From assembly GCA_031255275.1 (NCBI GenBank), contig JAIRSV010000101.1, positions 1 to 24,290 on the forward strand: DNA of 24,290 nucleotides, written 5' to 3'. The notes beneath the pieces were generated by a model. The model was not told where the DNA came from and did no database searches. It saw nothing but the letters and a program-made list of their open reading frames with translations. Of the stretch, positions 8,942-14,619 are shown piece by piece (the first letter of the stretch is position 1; every line of letters begins with the position of its first letter). This stretch comes from Proteiniphilum sp. GTDB lineage: Bacteria; Bacteroidota; Bacteroidia; Bacteroidales; Dysgonomonadaceae. The translations under genes and the position numbers were made by a program.

Positions 8942-9235
8942 ATGAAAGCAGTAATGATAACATTAGACCAGGCGCACTATGACGAGGTAACAAGCGAACT
9001 CAATTCGCTCAACATACGCGGATACACCTCCTGGAAAGAAGTGTACGGACGAGGAAGTCAGGACGGAGAACCACATTACGGTTCACACGCGTGGCCCTCG
9101 GTGAACCGGGCTATCCTCACCGTCGTGGACAACGATAGAGTGAAACCCCTGCTCGATTACCTGTGGGAACTCGACCGAGAGTCGCCTAACCTGGGACTTC
9201 GCGCCTTTGTATGGAACATAGAAGAATACATGTAG
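8942..9235 (+). CDS. Small PII-like (ferredoxin-fold) protein linked to RND efflux genes
   Basis: 97 residues, cytoplasmic, no signal or membrane segment. The pattern MKAVMITLDQAHYDEV...LNIRGYTSWKEVYGRGSQ...GEPHYGSHAWPSVNRAILTVVDND...LLDYLWEL..., ending LGLRAFVWNIEEYM, matches a conserved Bacteroidales protein that I recall being annotated as PII-like or hypothetical and found next to RND operons. A beta-alpha-beta start, a central glycine-rich loop in the position of the PII T-loop, and a final strand support the PII-like superfamily. It lacks the classical PII signature tyrosine-loop, so nitrogen control is not implied. It is 118 bases after the pump and just before a strong terminator, and so is probably the last gene of the operon. 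It may sense a small molecule or ion and tune the pump; that is inference. Confidence 0.75.
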   Translation: MKAVMITLDQAHYDEVTSELNSLNIRGYTSWKEVYGRGSQDGEPHYGSHAWPSVNRAILTVVDNDRVKPLLDYLWELDRESPNLGLRAFVWNIEEYM

Positions 9236-9258
9236 TTTTTGTTTAATTAAATTGTTTG

Positions 9259-9294
9259 AGACCGTTTCGGAATGTTTCCGGAGCGGTCTTTTTT
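9259..9294 (+). terminator. Rho-independent terminator of the efflux operon
   Basis: AGACCGTTTCGGAA (9259-9272) pairs along its full length, allowing two G-U pairs, with TTCCGGAGCGGTCT (9276-9289) around a 3-base loop, followed by a run of T. It lies just after the PII-like gene's stop. Confidence 0.9.
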
Positions 9295-9429
9295 CTTTCA
9301 CACCCCCCCTCCGGACGCCGACACCGACGCGGAAGAAGACAGTACACATTCGGTAACCCGATTTGCAGCTTCAGCGTCCGATAAGTCCGTTTCGGCCGGA
9401 CGGCGCCGCGACGGCGCGGCGTGACGACG

Positions 9430-9437
9430 TACCTTTG
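9430..9437 (+). promoter_or_regulatory. Possible -7 box of the thioredoxin-fold gene
   Basis: TACCTTTG matches TAnnTTTG and sits 47 bases before the start at 9485. No convincing -33 box lies 19-21 bases upstream. That space instead holds a GC-rich inverted repeat (CGCCGCG, ACGG, CGCGGCG at 9404-9421) which could be an operator or chance. The rest of 9295-9429 shows nothing further. Confidence 0.4.
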
Positions 9438-9484
9438 TTCTCCGAAAAAACAAAAATCATTCAACAGACAAACCCCTGACGATT

Positions 9485-9937
9485 ATGGACAGCAAACGCC
9501 CCTTTAGCTTCAGACCGTGGCATTTCTTGACAGCCATTCTGCTGTTCGTCACGCTGACGGGCATCATTGCGGAGAAAAATACGGGGAATATCCCCCCGCC
9601 GGACGAGAACGCTTCGACGCTGACGGAACTTCACGCCGAAGACGATCCGGCAAGAGACGGTATCACCATGCTCTTCTTCTACCGCAGAGACTCAGACGCA
9701 TGCGCCGCGATGCGGCGCAACATCGAACGTATGGACGCCGCCACCCTCCGCGGCATCCGCCTCTACGCGGCGGAGGTTGAGGAGAACAGCGAATATTTTT
9801 ACAGATACAACATCTCAGGCGTCCCCTGCCTGCTGATACTCGACGGCTACATCGAAGCGAAACGCGTCATGGGACTCGTCTCTACCGACAACCTGAGGAG
9901 GATTGCCGACAGAATGAAATCCAAGCCTTCCCTTTAA
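9485..9937 (+). CDS. Membrane-anchored thioredoxin-fold protein with degenerate active site
   Basis: 150 residues. An N-terminal hydrophobic segment (WHFLTAILLFVTLTGIIA, about residues 12-30) is an anchor or signal. The remaining domain has thioredoxin features: a strand (GITMLFFYRR), an active-site position with CAAM (Cys73, no second cysteine), a second strand (IRLYAAEVEE), and the cis-proline region GVPCLLILDG, where Cys115 follows the proline. The C-terminal helix ends at about residue 147. Loss of CXXC argues against a disulfide oxidoreductase of the normal kind; Cys73 and Cys115 could form a different redox pair. It overlaps no neighbour and is 18 bases before the next small membrane gene, probably co-transcribed. 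Confidence 0.72.
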   Translation: MDSKRPFSFRPWHFLTAILLFVTLTGIIAEKNTGNIPPPDENASTLTELHAEDDPARDGITMLFFYRRDSDACAAMRRNIERMDAATLRGIRLYAAEVEENSEYFYRYNISGVPCLLILDGYIEAKRVMGLVSTDNLRRIADRMKSKPSL

Positions 9938-9955
9938 AAAAAACAACACAATTGA

Positions 9956-10273
9956 ATGAAACAGACAACACCCGTTCCGGAAACATCACCGGAACAAAGT
10001 CCGGCCGACAGAAGAACAATTCCGGCCGCCGGATCTGTCCCGCCACAGAACGTCGCTGCCACGACGGAGCCGCTTCCACCCCAGTTTCTGAGGAGGAACA
10101 TCCGCTCACTTCTGGGCATGGTGTCAGGACTGGTGGCCGGATACTTCTACTGGCTGCACTGGGGTATTTATGACGGAACATTCGGCTTCTCGTCCGAATG
10201 GTGGTACAGCTGCCTCTGCGGACTCCTCACCGGAGGACTCGCCGGCGCCCTGACAGCCGGACGCAGACTTTGA
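9956..10273 (+). CDS. Small two-helix membrane protein (DUF6132-like)
   Basis: 105 residues. The first ~45 are proline-, serine- and threonine-rich and probably disordered. Then come two hydrophobic segments, RSLLGMVSGLVAGYFYWLHW and WWYSCLCGLLTGGLAGALTAG, separated by a short loop (IYDGTFGFSS). The layout of a Gly-rich helix, a short loop and a second Gly-rich helix resembles small Bacteroidota membrane proteins of the DUF6132 type, which I recall next to thioredoxin-like genes. Those usually have cysteines in the loop, which are missing here. Function unknown. It follows the thioredoxin-fold gene closely, which suggests an operon. Confidence 0.6.
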   Translation: MKQTTPVPETSPEQSPADRRTIPAAGSVPPQNVAATTEPLPPQFLRRNIRSLLGMVSGLVAGYFYWLHWGIYDGTFGFSSEWWYSCLCGLLTGGLAGALTAGRRL

Positions 10274-10509
10274 AAAAATAACCCCTCACTCTTATATAAT
10301 GTATAGCGCAGAGAACAGACGCAGGGTGAAAACGGAAAAACAGCCCGCAATCACCCTCCCCCCGGCGGTCACCGCTACGGGAACCACCCCCACGGCCTGC
10401 GACACGGCCTCAGCCGCCGAGAAGCCGTCCGGGTATCCCACCCGTTCGGTTCAGCACCCAAAATTACAGTTTGGGCAGATTTTCCGAAGAACAGTGCCCG
10501 TGACCCCCG

Positions 10510-10517
10510 TATCTTTG
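10510..10517 (+). promoter_or_regulatory. Possible -7 box of the outer-membrane beta-barrel gene
   Basis: TATCTTTG fits TAnnTTTG and is 55 bases upstream of the ATG at 10573. The -33 region has only a weak T-rich match. The interval 10274-10509 otherwise shows no credible gene; an 80-codon frame from 10299 runs through this promoter and has no family features. Confidence 0.45.
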
Positions 10518-10572
10518 CAATACAAATTATGCGAGAGATGACAGCAATTTTATTAATTAATTACACTTAGAA

Positions 10573-11187
10573 ATGATGAAAAAGATGATTTTAGCCTGTT
10601 TGTCCATAATGATGACAGCAGGATTAGCAACAGTGAACGCTCAGACCCCCGTGTCGTTCGGCGTGAAGCAGGAAACAAATTTCTCAAACTTTCTGCTCTC
10701 CGGACTCGGAAGAGAGTCGAGCAAAATGAGACCGGGTCCCTCGCTCGGAGGGTTCGTGAACTTCGGCCTCAGCCAGAGCTTCTCGATACAGCCCGAAGTG
10801 ATGCTCTTCTACCGTCAGTCCCTGTCAAAAGCAGGCCCGGTGAGCGATACCTTCAGGCAGTGGGGGATGCAGGTGCCGGTCTACTTCATGGGACAGACGC
10901 CCACCTCCTGCGGCAAGTTCTATGCAGGCGTGGGGCCTTACCTGGGCGTCGGCTTCAACGCGAAGTACAAACATGCAGACCACAATCTGTATAAAAAGTA
11001 CCACAGCAAGGCGGCGATGAACCGCTGGGACTTCGGCTTCGGCGTGATGGTCGGACACGAGTTCTTCAACTCCATGCAGATCAATGCCGGATACCAGGTG
11101 GGAGTGGTCGATCAGCTCGACGCCTTCAAGAAATCAGCCTCCAAACGCACGCAGACGCTGAGCGTAGGACTGGGTTACCGCTTCTGA
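10573..11187 (+). CDS. Small outer-membrane beta-barrel protein
   Basis: 204 residues with a standard signal peptide (MMKKMILACLSIMMTAGLATVNAQ). The mature sequence has alternating hydrophobic strands (FGVKQETNFSNF, GGFVNFGLSQSFSIQPEVMLFYRQ, YAGVGPYLGVGFNAKYKH, WDFGFGVMVGHEF, MQINAGYQVGVVD) and ends with TLSVGLGYRF, whose terminal Phe is the usual barrel-insertion signal. It fits the OmpX/PorT-like family of small 8-strand barrels common in Bacteroidota. No enzyme motif is seen. It has its own likely promoter and no close partner. Role unknown; such proteins are often structural or envelope-stress related. Confidence 0.82.
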   Translation: MMKKMILACLSIMMTAGLATVNAQTPVSFGVKQETNFSNFLLSGLGRESSKMRPGPSLGGFVNFGLSQSFSIQPEVMLFYRQSLSKAGPVSDTFRQWGMQVPVYFMGQTPTSCGKFYAGVGPYLGVGFNAKYKHADHNLYKKYHSKAAMNRWDFGFGVMVGHEFFNSMQINAGYQVGVVDQLDAFKKSASKRTQTLSVGLGYRF

Positions 11188-11375
11188 CTTCACCGAACAG
11201 CCTGATGATGACGGTAAAGAGATTGCCCCCGATACACGACTTCCGCGCCTCAACCATGCAGGCAGGCCGGCAATGGAATTGTATCGCCCGCCCGATGGGA
11301 TAAGGATGAAGACCGGACAGGGGCGATCTCCTCTAACAGCGTGCTGAGACAGAAATAGTTTCTTCTTCTTCAGAG

Positions 11376-11420
11376 AACCCGGCGGGCAGCGGACTTACGT
11401 TCCGCATGGCTTGCCGGGTT
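11376..11420. other. Interrupted hairpin in the 11188-11497 intergenic region
   Basis: AACCCGGC (11376-11383) and GCGGA (11389-11393) pair with TCCGC (11401-11405) and GCCGGGTT (11413-11420), leaving an unpaired internal loop. Only TTTC follows, so a classical terminator is weak; it might end the upstream beta-barrel transcript or be a structured leader. Nothing else is recognised in this 310-base gap except the promoter near 11455. Confidence 0.4.
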
Positions 11421-11454
11421 TCATACCGTTAACCCTCAGCTGATCGTTTTTCAC

Positions 11455-11462
11455 TATATTTG
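11455..11462 (+). promoter_or_regulatory. Possible -7 box of the LytS/LytTR pair
   Basis: TATATTTG matches TAnnTTTG and lies 35 bases before the kinase start at 11498. An upstream TTAAC around 11429 is a few bases too far for ideal spacing. Confidence 0.45.
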
Positions 11463-11497
11463 TATGCCGCCTCACCCACGGGGGCGGATTAGTTGTA

Positions 11498-12649
11498 ATG
11501 ATTATGATCCGAAAAGCTAAAAAACCAGCCTATCCCGCCCAAAAGGATTCATTCATCCGCATGGACGGACGGACGGCCTTTCTGGCCGCCCTCTTCATCA
11601 CCGTATTCTTCCTCTTCATACAGCTGCTCGTCCTCATATACAGCTTCTACGTGGTAGAGAACATGGGCAGAATCATCTCAGGCATGTTCTCCCGCTCAGA
11701 ATACTACGTCGAACTCATCCTCGCCTTCGTCGAAAACGTCACACTCCTCTACCTCTTCTTCCGCATCGAATTCCGCATACTCGCCCGCTTCGCCCCCGAG
11801 GCCCGACAGCCATGGCTCCTCTTCTCGGCCATGCTGCCCGCCGTCTGCATCCTGAGCGCCATCCTCTCGCAGGTGACCGGCATCTGGTTCAAAGACGAGC
11901 TTACGGCCTATCAATACTCCATCATACAGTTCATCAAAGACCTCATACTCTACTTCACCTCCGTGCTGGTGACCTCGCTCATCTACCTCATCATCAAGAA
12001 TCAGGAGAGGATCGAGGAGAACAAAAACCTCATTATCGAGAACTTCAGGAACCGTTATGACGCCCTCAGGAATCAGACCGATCCCCACTTCCTCTTCAAC
12101 TCGCTCAACTCCCTCAGCGGACTGATCGGCTATGACGACGACCGGGCACACGAGTACCTCGAACAACTCTCCTCCGTGTTCCGCTACACGATGCGCGAAC
12201 ACTCGGTGGCCACGCTCGCCGAAGAACTCGAGTTCGCCGCCTCCTACATCTACCTGATGAAGATCCGCTATGGCGACGTGCTCACCGTCGACGTCCGCGT
12301 GCCCGACAGCGTCCGCGAATACAGCATCCTCCCCTTCGCCATACAGACGCTCGTGGAGAATGCCGTGAAGCACAACATCGTGAGCCGGCACAAACCCCTG
12401 CGGCTGGTCATCAGGCTGACGGACGACGAGACGATCGCCGTCGAAAACAACCTGCAACCGCGACACGGCGTCACCCCGGGCGGAGGGCTGGGACTCTCCA
12501 ACCTTAGCGAACGCTACTGGCTGATGTTCCGCAAAAACATCCGCATCGAGGCAAGCGAGAGCCGCTTCAGGGTCGAAATCCCGCTCATCCGCCACGCCCC
12601 TCCCCCCCCCGCGGGCGACGGCCGGGAAACGAAACAGCAGAAAAATTAA
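11498..12649 (+). CDS. LytS-type sensor histidine kinase, four membrane helices
   Basis: 383 residues. Four hydrophobic segments fill roughly residues 20-165 (FLAALFITVFFLFIQLLVLI; YVELILAFVENVTLLYLFF; WLLFSAMLPAVCILSAIL; FIKDLILYFTSVLVTSLIYL). A linker then leads to the His_kinase domain with TDPHFLFNSLNSLSGLI, phospho-accepting His197. The ATPase domain shows LPFAIQTLVENAVKHNI and GGGLGLSNLSERY. This is the LytS/YehU class that pairs with LytTR regulators, as encoded 18 bases downstream. The signal is unknown; the short loops suggest membrane-level sensing. A C9 tract near the 3' end could slip and alter the last residues. The start could be the ATG two codons later. Confidence 0.92.
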   Translation: MIMIRKAKKPAYPAQKDSFIRMDGRTAFLAALFITVFFLFIQLLVLIYSFYVVENMGRIISGMFSRSEYYVELILAFVENVTLLYLFFRIEFRILARFAPEARQPWLLFSAMLPAVCILSAILSQVTGIWFKDELTAYQYSIIQFIKDLILYFTSVLVTSLIYLIIKNQERIEENKNLIIENFRNRYDALRNQTDPHFLFNSLNSLSGLIGYDDDRAHEYLEQLSSVFRYTMREHSVATLAEELEFAASYIYLMKIRYGDVLTVDVRVPDSVREYSILPFAIQTLVENAVKHNIVSRHKPLRLVIRLTDDETIAVENNLQPRHGVTPGGGLGLSNLSERYWLMFRKNIRIEASESRFRVEIPLIRHAPPPPAGDGRETKQQKN

Positions 12650-12667
12650 CAGAAAAATATACACAGT

Positions 12668-13435
12668 ATGAAAGCAGTAATTATTGAAGACGAATTTGCC
12701 GCCGCACAAAACCTCCGGCGACTCATCAAATCCGTAGACGCGGAGATCGAAACCCTGGCCGTCCTCCAGAACGTGGACGAAAGTATCGAATGGTTCACTA
12801 CGAACGACATGCCCGACGTCGTATTCATGGACATCCACCTGGCCGACGGCGACTCGTTTGCCATCTTCGACAGCGTCGACATCCGCAGCGCCGTGATATT
12901 CACCACCGCGTTCGACAGCTACGCCCTCAAAGCCTTCGAGGTAAACAGCATCGACTACCTGCTGAAACCCATCAGTCGCACGAGCCTCCGCAAGGCGCTC
13001 GAGAAGCTCAGGAATTTCGCCCCGGGGCACAACCGCTCCGACGCCGTGACGCAGATCATAAAAAGCATTCGTCAAGCCGGTCGCATGCACCGTCAGAGCT
13101 TCCTGATCCCGATACGCGACAGGCTGATCCCCATCCTCTCGGCCGACATCGCCTGCGTCTACTCCCGGAACAAGAGAGCCGAAATCACCTGCTTCAACCG
13201 GCACACCTATACGATGGACTCTTCGCTCGACGACTTCCTGAAGCAGCTTGATCCCGATCACTTCTTTCGGGCTAACCGTCAGTTCATCATCTCGCACCGC
13301 GCCGTGACCGACCTTTCGCTCTGGTTCGACGGCAAATTGGCCGTAAACCTCTCCGTCCCCGTCCCCGAGAAGATCATCGTCAGCCGCGCGCGCAGCGCCG
13401 ACTTCAAAAGATGGTACATGAAGGCCGGAGAGTGA
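12668..13435 (+). CDS. LytTR-family response regulator
   Basis: 255 residues. The receiver domain (1-120) has the acidic pair in IIEDEFAAAQNL, phospho-acceptor Asp55 in VVFMDIHLADGDSF, the switch region VIFTTAFDSYALKAFE and the conserved lysine in DYLLKPIS. The C-terminal LytTR DNA-binding domain (about 145-250) shows FLIPIRDRLIPILSADIACVYS, the strand ITCFNRHTYTMDSSLDDF, and the signature LDPDHFFRANRQFIISHRAV. It is co-transcribed with the LytS kinase. Regulons of such pairs are usually small and often neighbouring, but no target is evident. Only 41 bases separate its stop from a 21-bp minisatellite. Confidence 0.94.
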   Translation: MKAVIIEDEFAAAQNLRRLIKSVDAEIETLAVLQNVDESIEWFTTNDMPDVVFMDIHLADGDSFAIFDSVDIRSAVIFTTAFDSYALKAFEVNSIDYLLKPISRTSLRKALEKLRNFAPGHNRSDAVTQIIKSIRQAGRMHRQSFLIPIRDRLIPILSADIACVYSRNKRAEITCFNRHTYTMDSSLDDFLKQLDPDHFFRANRQFIISHRAVTDLSLWFDGKLAVNLSVPVPEKIIVSRARSADFKRWYMKAGE

Positions 13436-13476
13436 TCGTTCCCCGACCGCGTCGCGCAGCGCCGTCAACGTCCGGC

Positions 13477-13989
13477 GGCGTTCCCGAAATGGCTGGCGGC
13501 GTTCCCGAAATCACTGGCGGCGTTCCCGAAATCGCTGGCGGCGTTCCCGAAATCACTGGCGGCGTTCCCGAAATCACTGGCGGCGCGCCGAAAATCACTC
13601 AGGGCGCGCCGAAAATCATCCAGGGCGCGCCGAAAATCACTGGCGGCGCGCCGAAAATCATCCAGGGCGCGCCGAAAATCGCTCAGGGCGCGCCGAAAAT
13701 CATTCAGGGCGCGCCGAAAATCATTCAGGGCGCGCCGAAAATCGTTCAGGGCGCGCCGAAAATCGTTCAGGGGGCGCCGAAAATCATTCGGGGGACGCCG
13801 AAAATCGTTCAGGGGGCGCCGAAAATCATTCAGGGGGCGCCGAAAATCATTCGGGGGGCGCCGAAAATCATTTGGGGGACGCCGAAAATCATTCGGGGGG
13901 CGCCGAAAATCATTCGGGGGACGCCGAAAATCATTCGGGGGACGCCGAAAATCATTCGGGGGACGCCGAAAATCCTTCGGGGGACGCCG
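13477..13989 (+). repeat. 21-bp minisatellite, 24 complete units plus a partial
   Basis: Twenty-four head-to-tail 21-base units run from 13477 to 13980, followed by 9 bases of a 25th. Units change along the array: 1-5 begin GGCGTTCCCGAAATC, 6-14 begin GGCGCGCCGAAAATC, and 15-24 begin GGGGCGCC or GGGACGCC. Because 21 is divisible by 3, all three plus-strand frames stay open, giving peptides such as GAPKIIQ repeated. A frame from 13411 to 14088 would encode 225 residues but starts inside the response regulator gene and runs out through a dispersed repeat, so I do not call it a gene. Confidence 0.95.
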
Positions 13990-14002
13990 TACCGCCAAAA
14001 AC

Positions 14003-14059
14003 AATCAGCTCGGGGAGCGCCCGAGTGGCAAGGGGCGGGAGCACCCGCCCCGACGAACG
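14003..14059 (-). repeat. Dispersed 57-bp repeat, copy 3 (inverted)
   Basis: Near-identical to copy 1 in reverse orientation (AATCAGCTCGGG to CCCGACGAACG). It forms the outer part of the left arm of the large inverted repeat that ends at 14424. Confidence 0.9.
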
Positions 14060-14155
14060 ATTTTTTTATTAAGCGATTTCTTTATTAATTGTCTGAACTG
14101 TGATTCTTTTGATTTACGTGATTTACATGATTTATATAACCAATGCGTCAAAAAC

Positions 14156-14212
14156 AATCAGCTCGGGGAGCGCCGGAGTGGCAAGGGGCGGGAGCACCCG
14201 CCCCGACGAACG
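14156..14212 (-). repeat. Dispersed 57-bp repeat, copy 4 (inverted)
   Basis: Same 57-base unit as copy 3 with one visible change (CGCCGGAGTGG instead of CGCCCGAGTGG). It shares with copy 3 the upstream bases AAAAACAATCAG, which suggests that the two arose by local duplication. Confidence 0.9.
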
Positions 14213-14280
14213 ATAAAGAAAACAGGGCAAGGCATAGCCTTGCCCTGTACATTATATATATGGCCGTCGCGTAGCGACGG
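14213..14280. repeat. Two-hairpin module attached to the dispersed repeat
   Basis: After the spacer AATAAAGAAA-like sequence come ACAGGGCAAGGC (14222-14233) and GCCTTGCCCTGT (14237-14248), a 12-bp stem with loop ATA. An AT-rich stretch (ATTATATATATGG) follows, then CCGTCGC (14264-14270) and GCGACGG (14274-14280) with loop GTA. The same order, in reverse complement, occurs at 23591-23655. Confidence 0.85.
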
Positions 14281-14367
14281 TATGCAGGTAGAGCAATCAC
14301 ATAAATCAAATAAATCAGAAGAATCACAGTTCAGACAATTAATAAAGAAATCGCTTAATAAAGAAAT

Positions 14368-14424
14368 CGCTCGTCGGGGCGGGTGCTCCCGCCCCTTGCC
14401 GCTCCGGCGTTCCCCGAACCGGTT
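14368..14424 (+). repeat. Dispersed 57-bp repeat, copy 5
   Basis: Forward copy with several changes (CGCTCG start, GCTCCGGCGTTCCCC middle, GAACCGGTT end). It forms the outer right arm of the large inverted repeat. The tail TTCTCCACTTCTCCACTT matches the pyrimidine tail of other copies. Confidence 0.88.
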
Positions 14425-14468
14425 TTCTCCACTTCTCCACTTTTCAACTTTCCATTAATGAAGTTTTT

Positions 14469-14525
14469 CGTTCGTCGGGGCGGGTGCTCCCGCCCCTTGC
14501 CACTCGGGCGCTCCCCGAGCCGGTT
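14469..14525 (+). repeat. Dispersed 57-bp repeat, copy 6
   Basis: Forward copy, one visible change near the end (GAGCCGGTT). It is followed at 14537-14566 by short direct repeats of ATCACATT, related to the CATCATCACATTGA linker of the right-hand 92-bp array. Confidence 0.9.
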
Positions 14526-14582
14526 GTTTTTGTGGGTCACATTATCACATTATCACATCATCACATTAATAAAATTTTTCCG

Positions 14583-14590
14583 TATCTTTC
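14583..14590 (+). promoter_or_regulatory. Weak -7 box candidate for the HTCS gene
   Basis: TATCTTTC differs from TAnnTTTG only at the last base and is 30 bases before the start at 14620. No good -33 box is seen in the repeat-derived sequence upstream. Confidence 0.3.
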
Positions 14591-14619
14591 CGCCGGAAAA
14601 CAAAAACAGATTCAACTCC

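Larger units (their letters stand above)
14066..14361. repeat. Large inverted repeat: perfect 43-bp arms around a 210-base centre
   Basis: Bases 14066-14108 and 14319-14361 are exact reverse complements (43 of 43). They contain TTGTCTGAACTGTGATTC and its complement. Outward, the arms continue into inverted copies of the 57-bp repeat (14003-14059 and 14368-14424), giving arms of about 106 bases with few mismatches. Inward, degenerate GATTTA-type repeats extend similarity to about 14139. The centre holds another repeat copy and two hairpins. No open frame of note. The TCTGAACTGTGATT core resembles interspersed repeats I recall from several Bacteroidota genomes; that is recollection, not a search. 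Confidence 0.92.

Noticed and set aside
10299..10541. 80-codon plus-strand frame before the beta-barrel gene
   Set aside because: Runs through the likely promoter, has no family features and no start context.
11696..13468. 590-codon minus-strand frame opposite the LytS/LytTR genes
   Set aside because: Antisense to two genes with clear catalytic motifs; it results from C-ending codons and has no recognisable domain.
13465..14004. 179-codon minus-strand frame of RRPPNDF-type repeats
   Set aside because: TTG start inside a dispersed repeat and only minisatellite content; no support for translation.
13411..14088. 225-codon plus-strand frame of GAPKIIQ-type repeats
   Set aside because: Starts inside the response regulator gene, consists of the minisatellite and ends in a dispersed repeat. 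All three plus-strand frames are open, so openness is not evidence of coding.
14383..14619. Upstream extension of the HTCS reading frame
   Set aside because: Translates repeat copies 5 and 6 (GGCSRPLPLGRSPS-type sequence); the signal peptide starts at the ATG at 14620.
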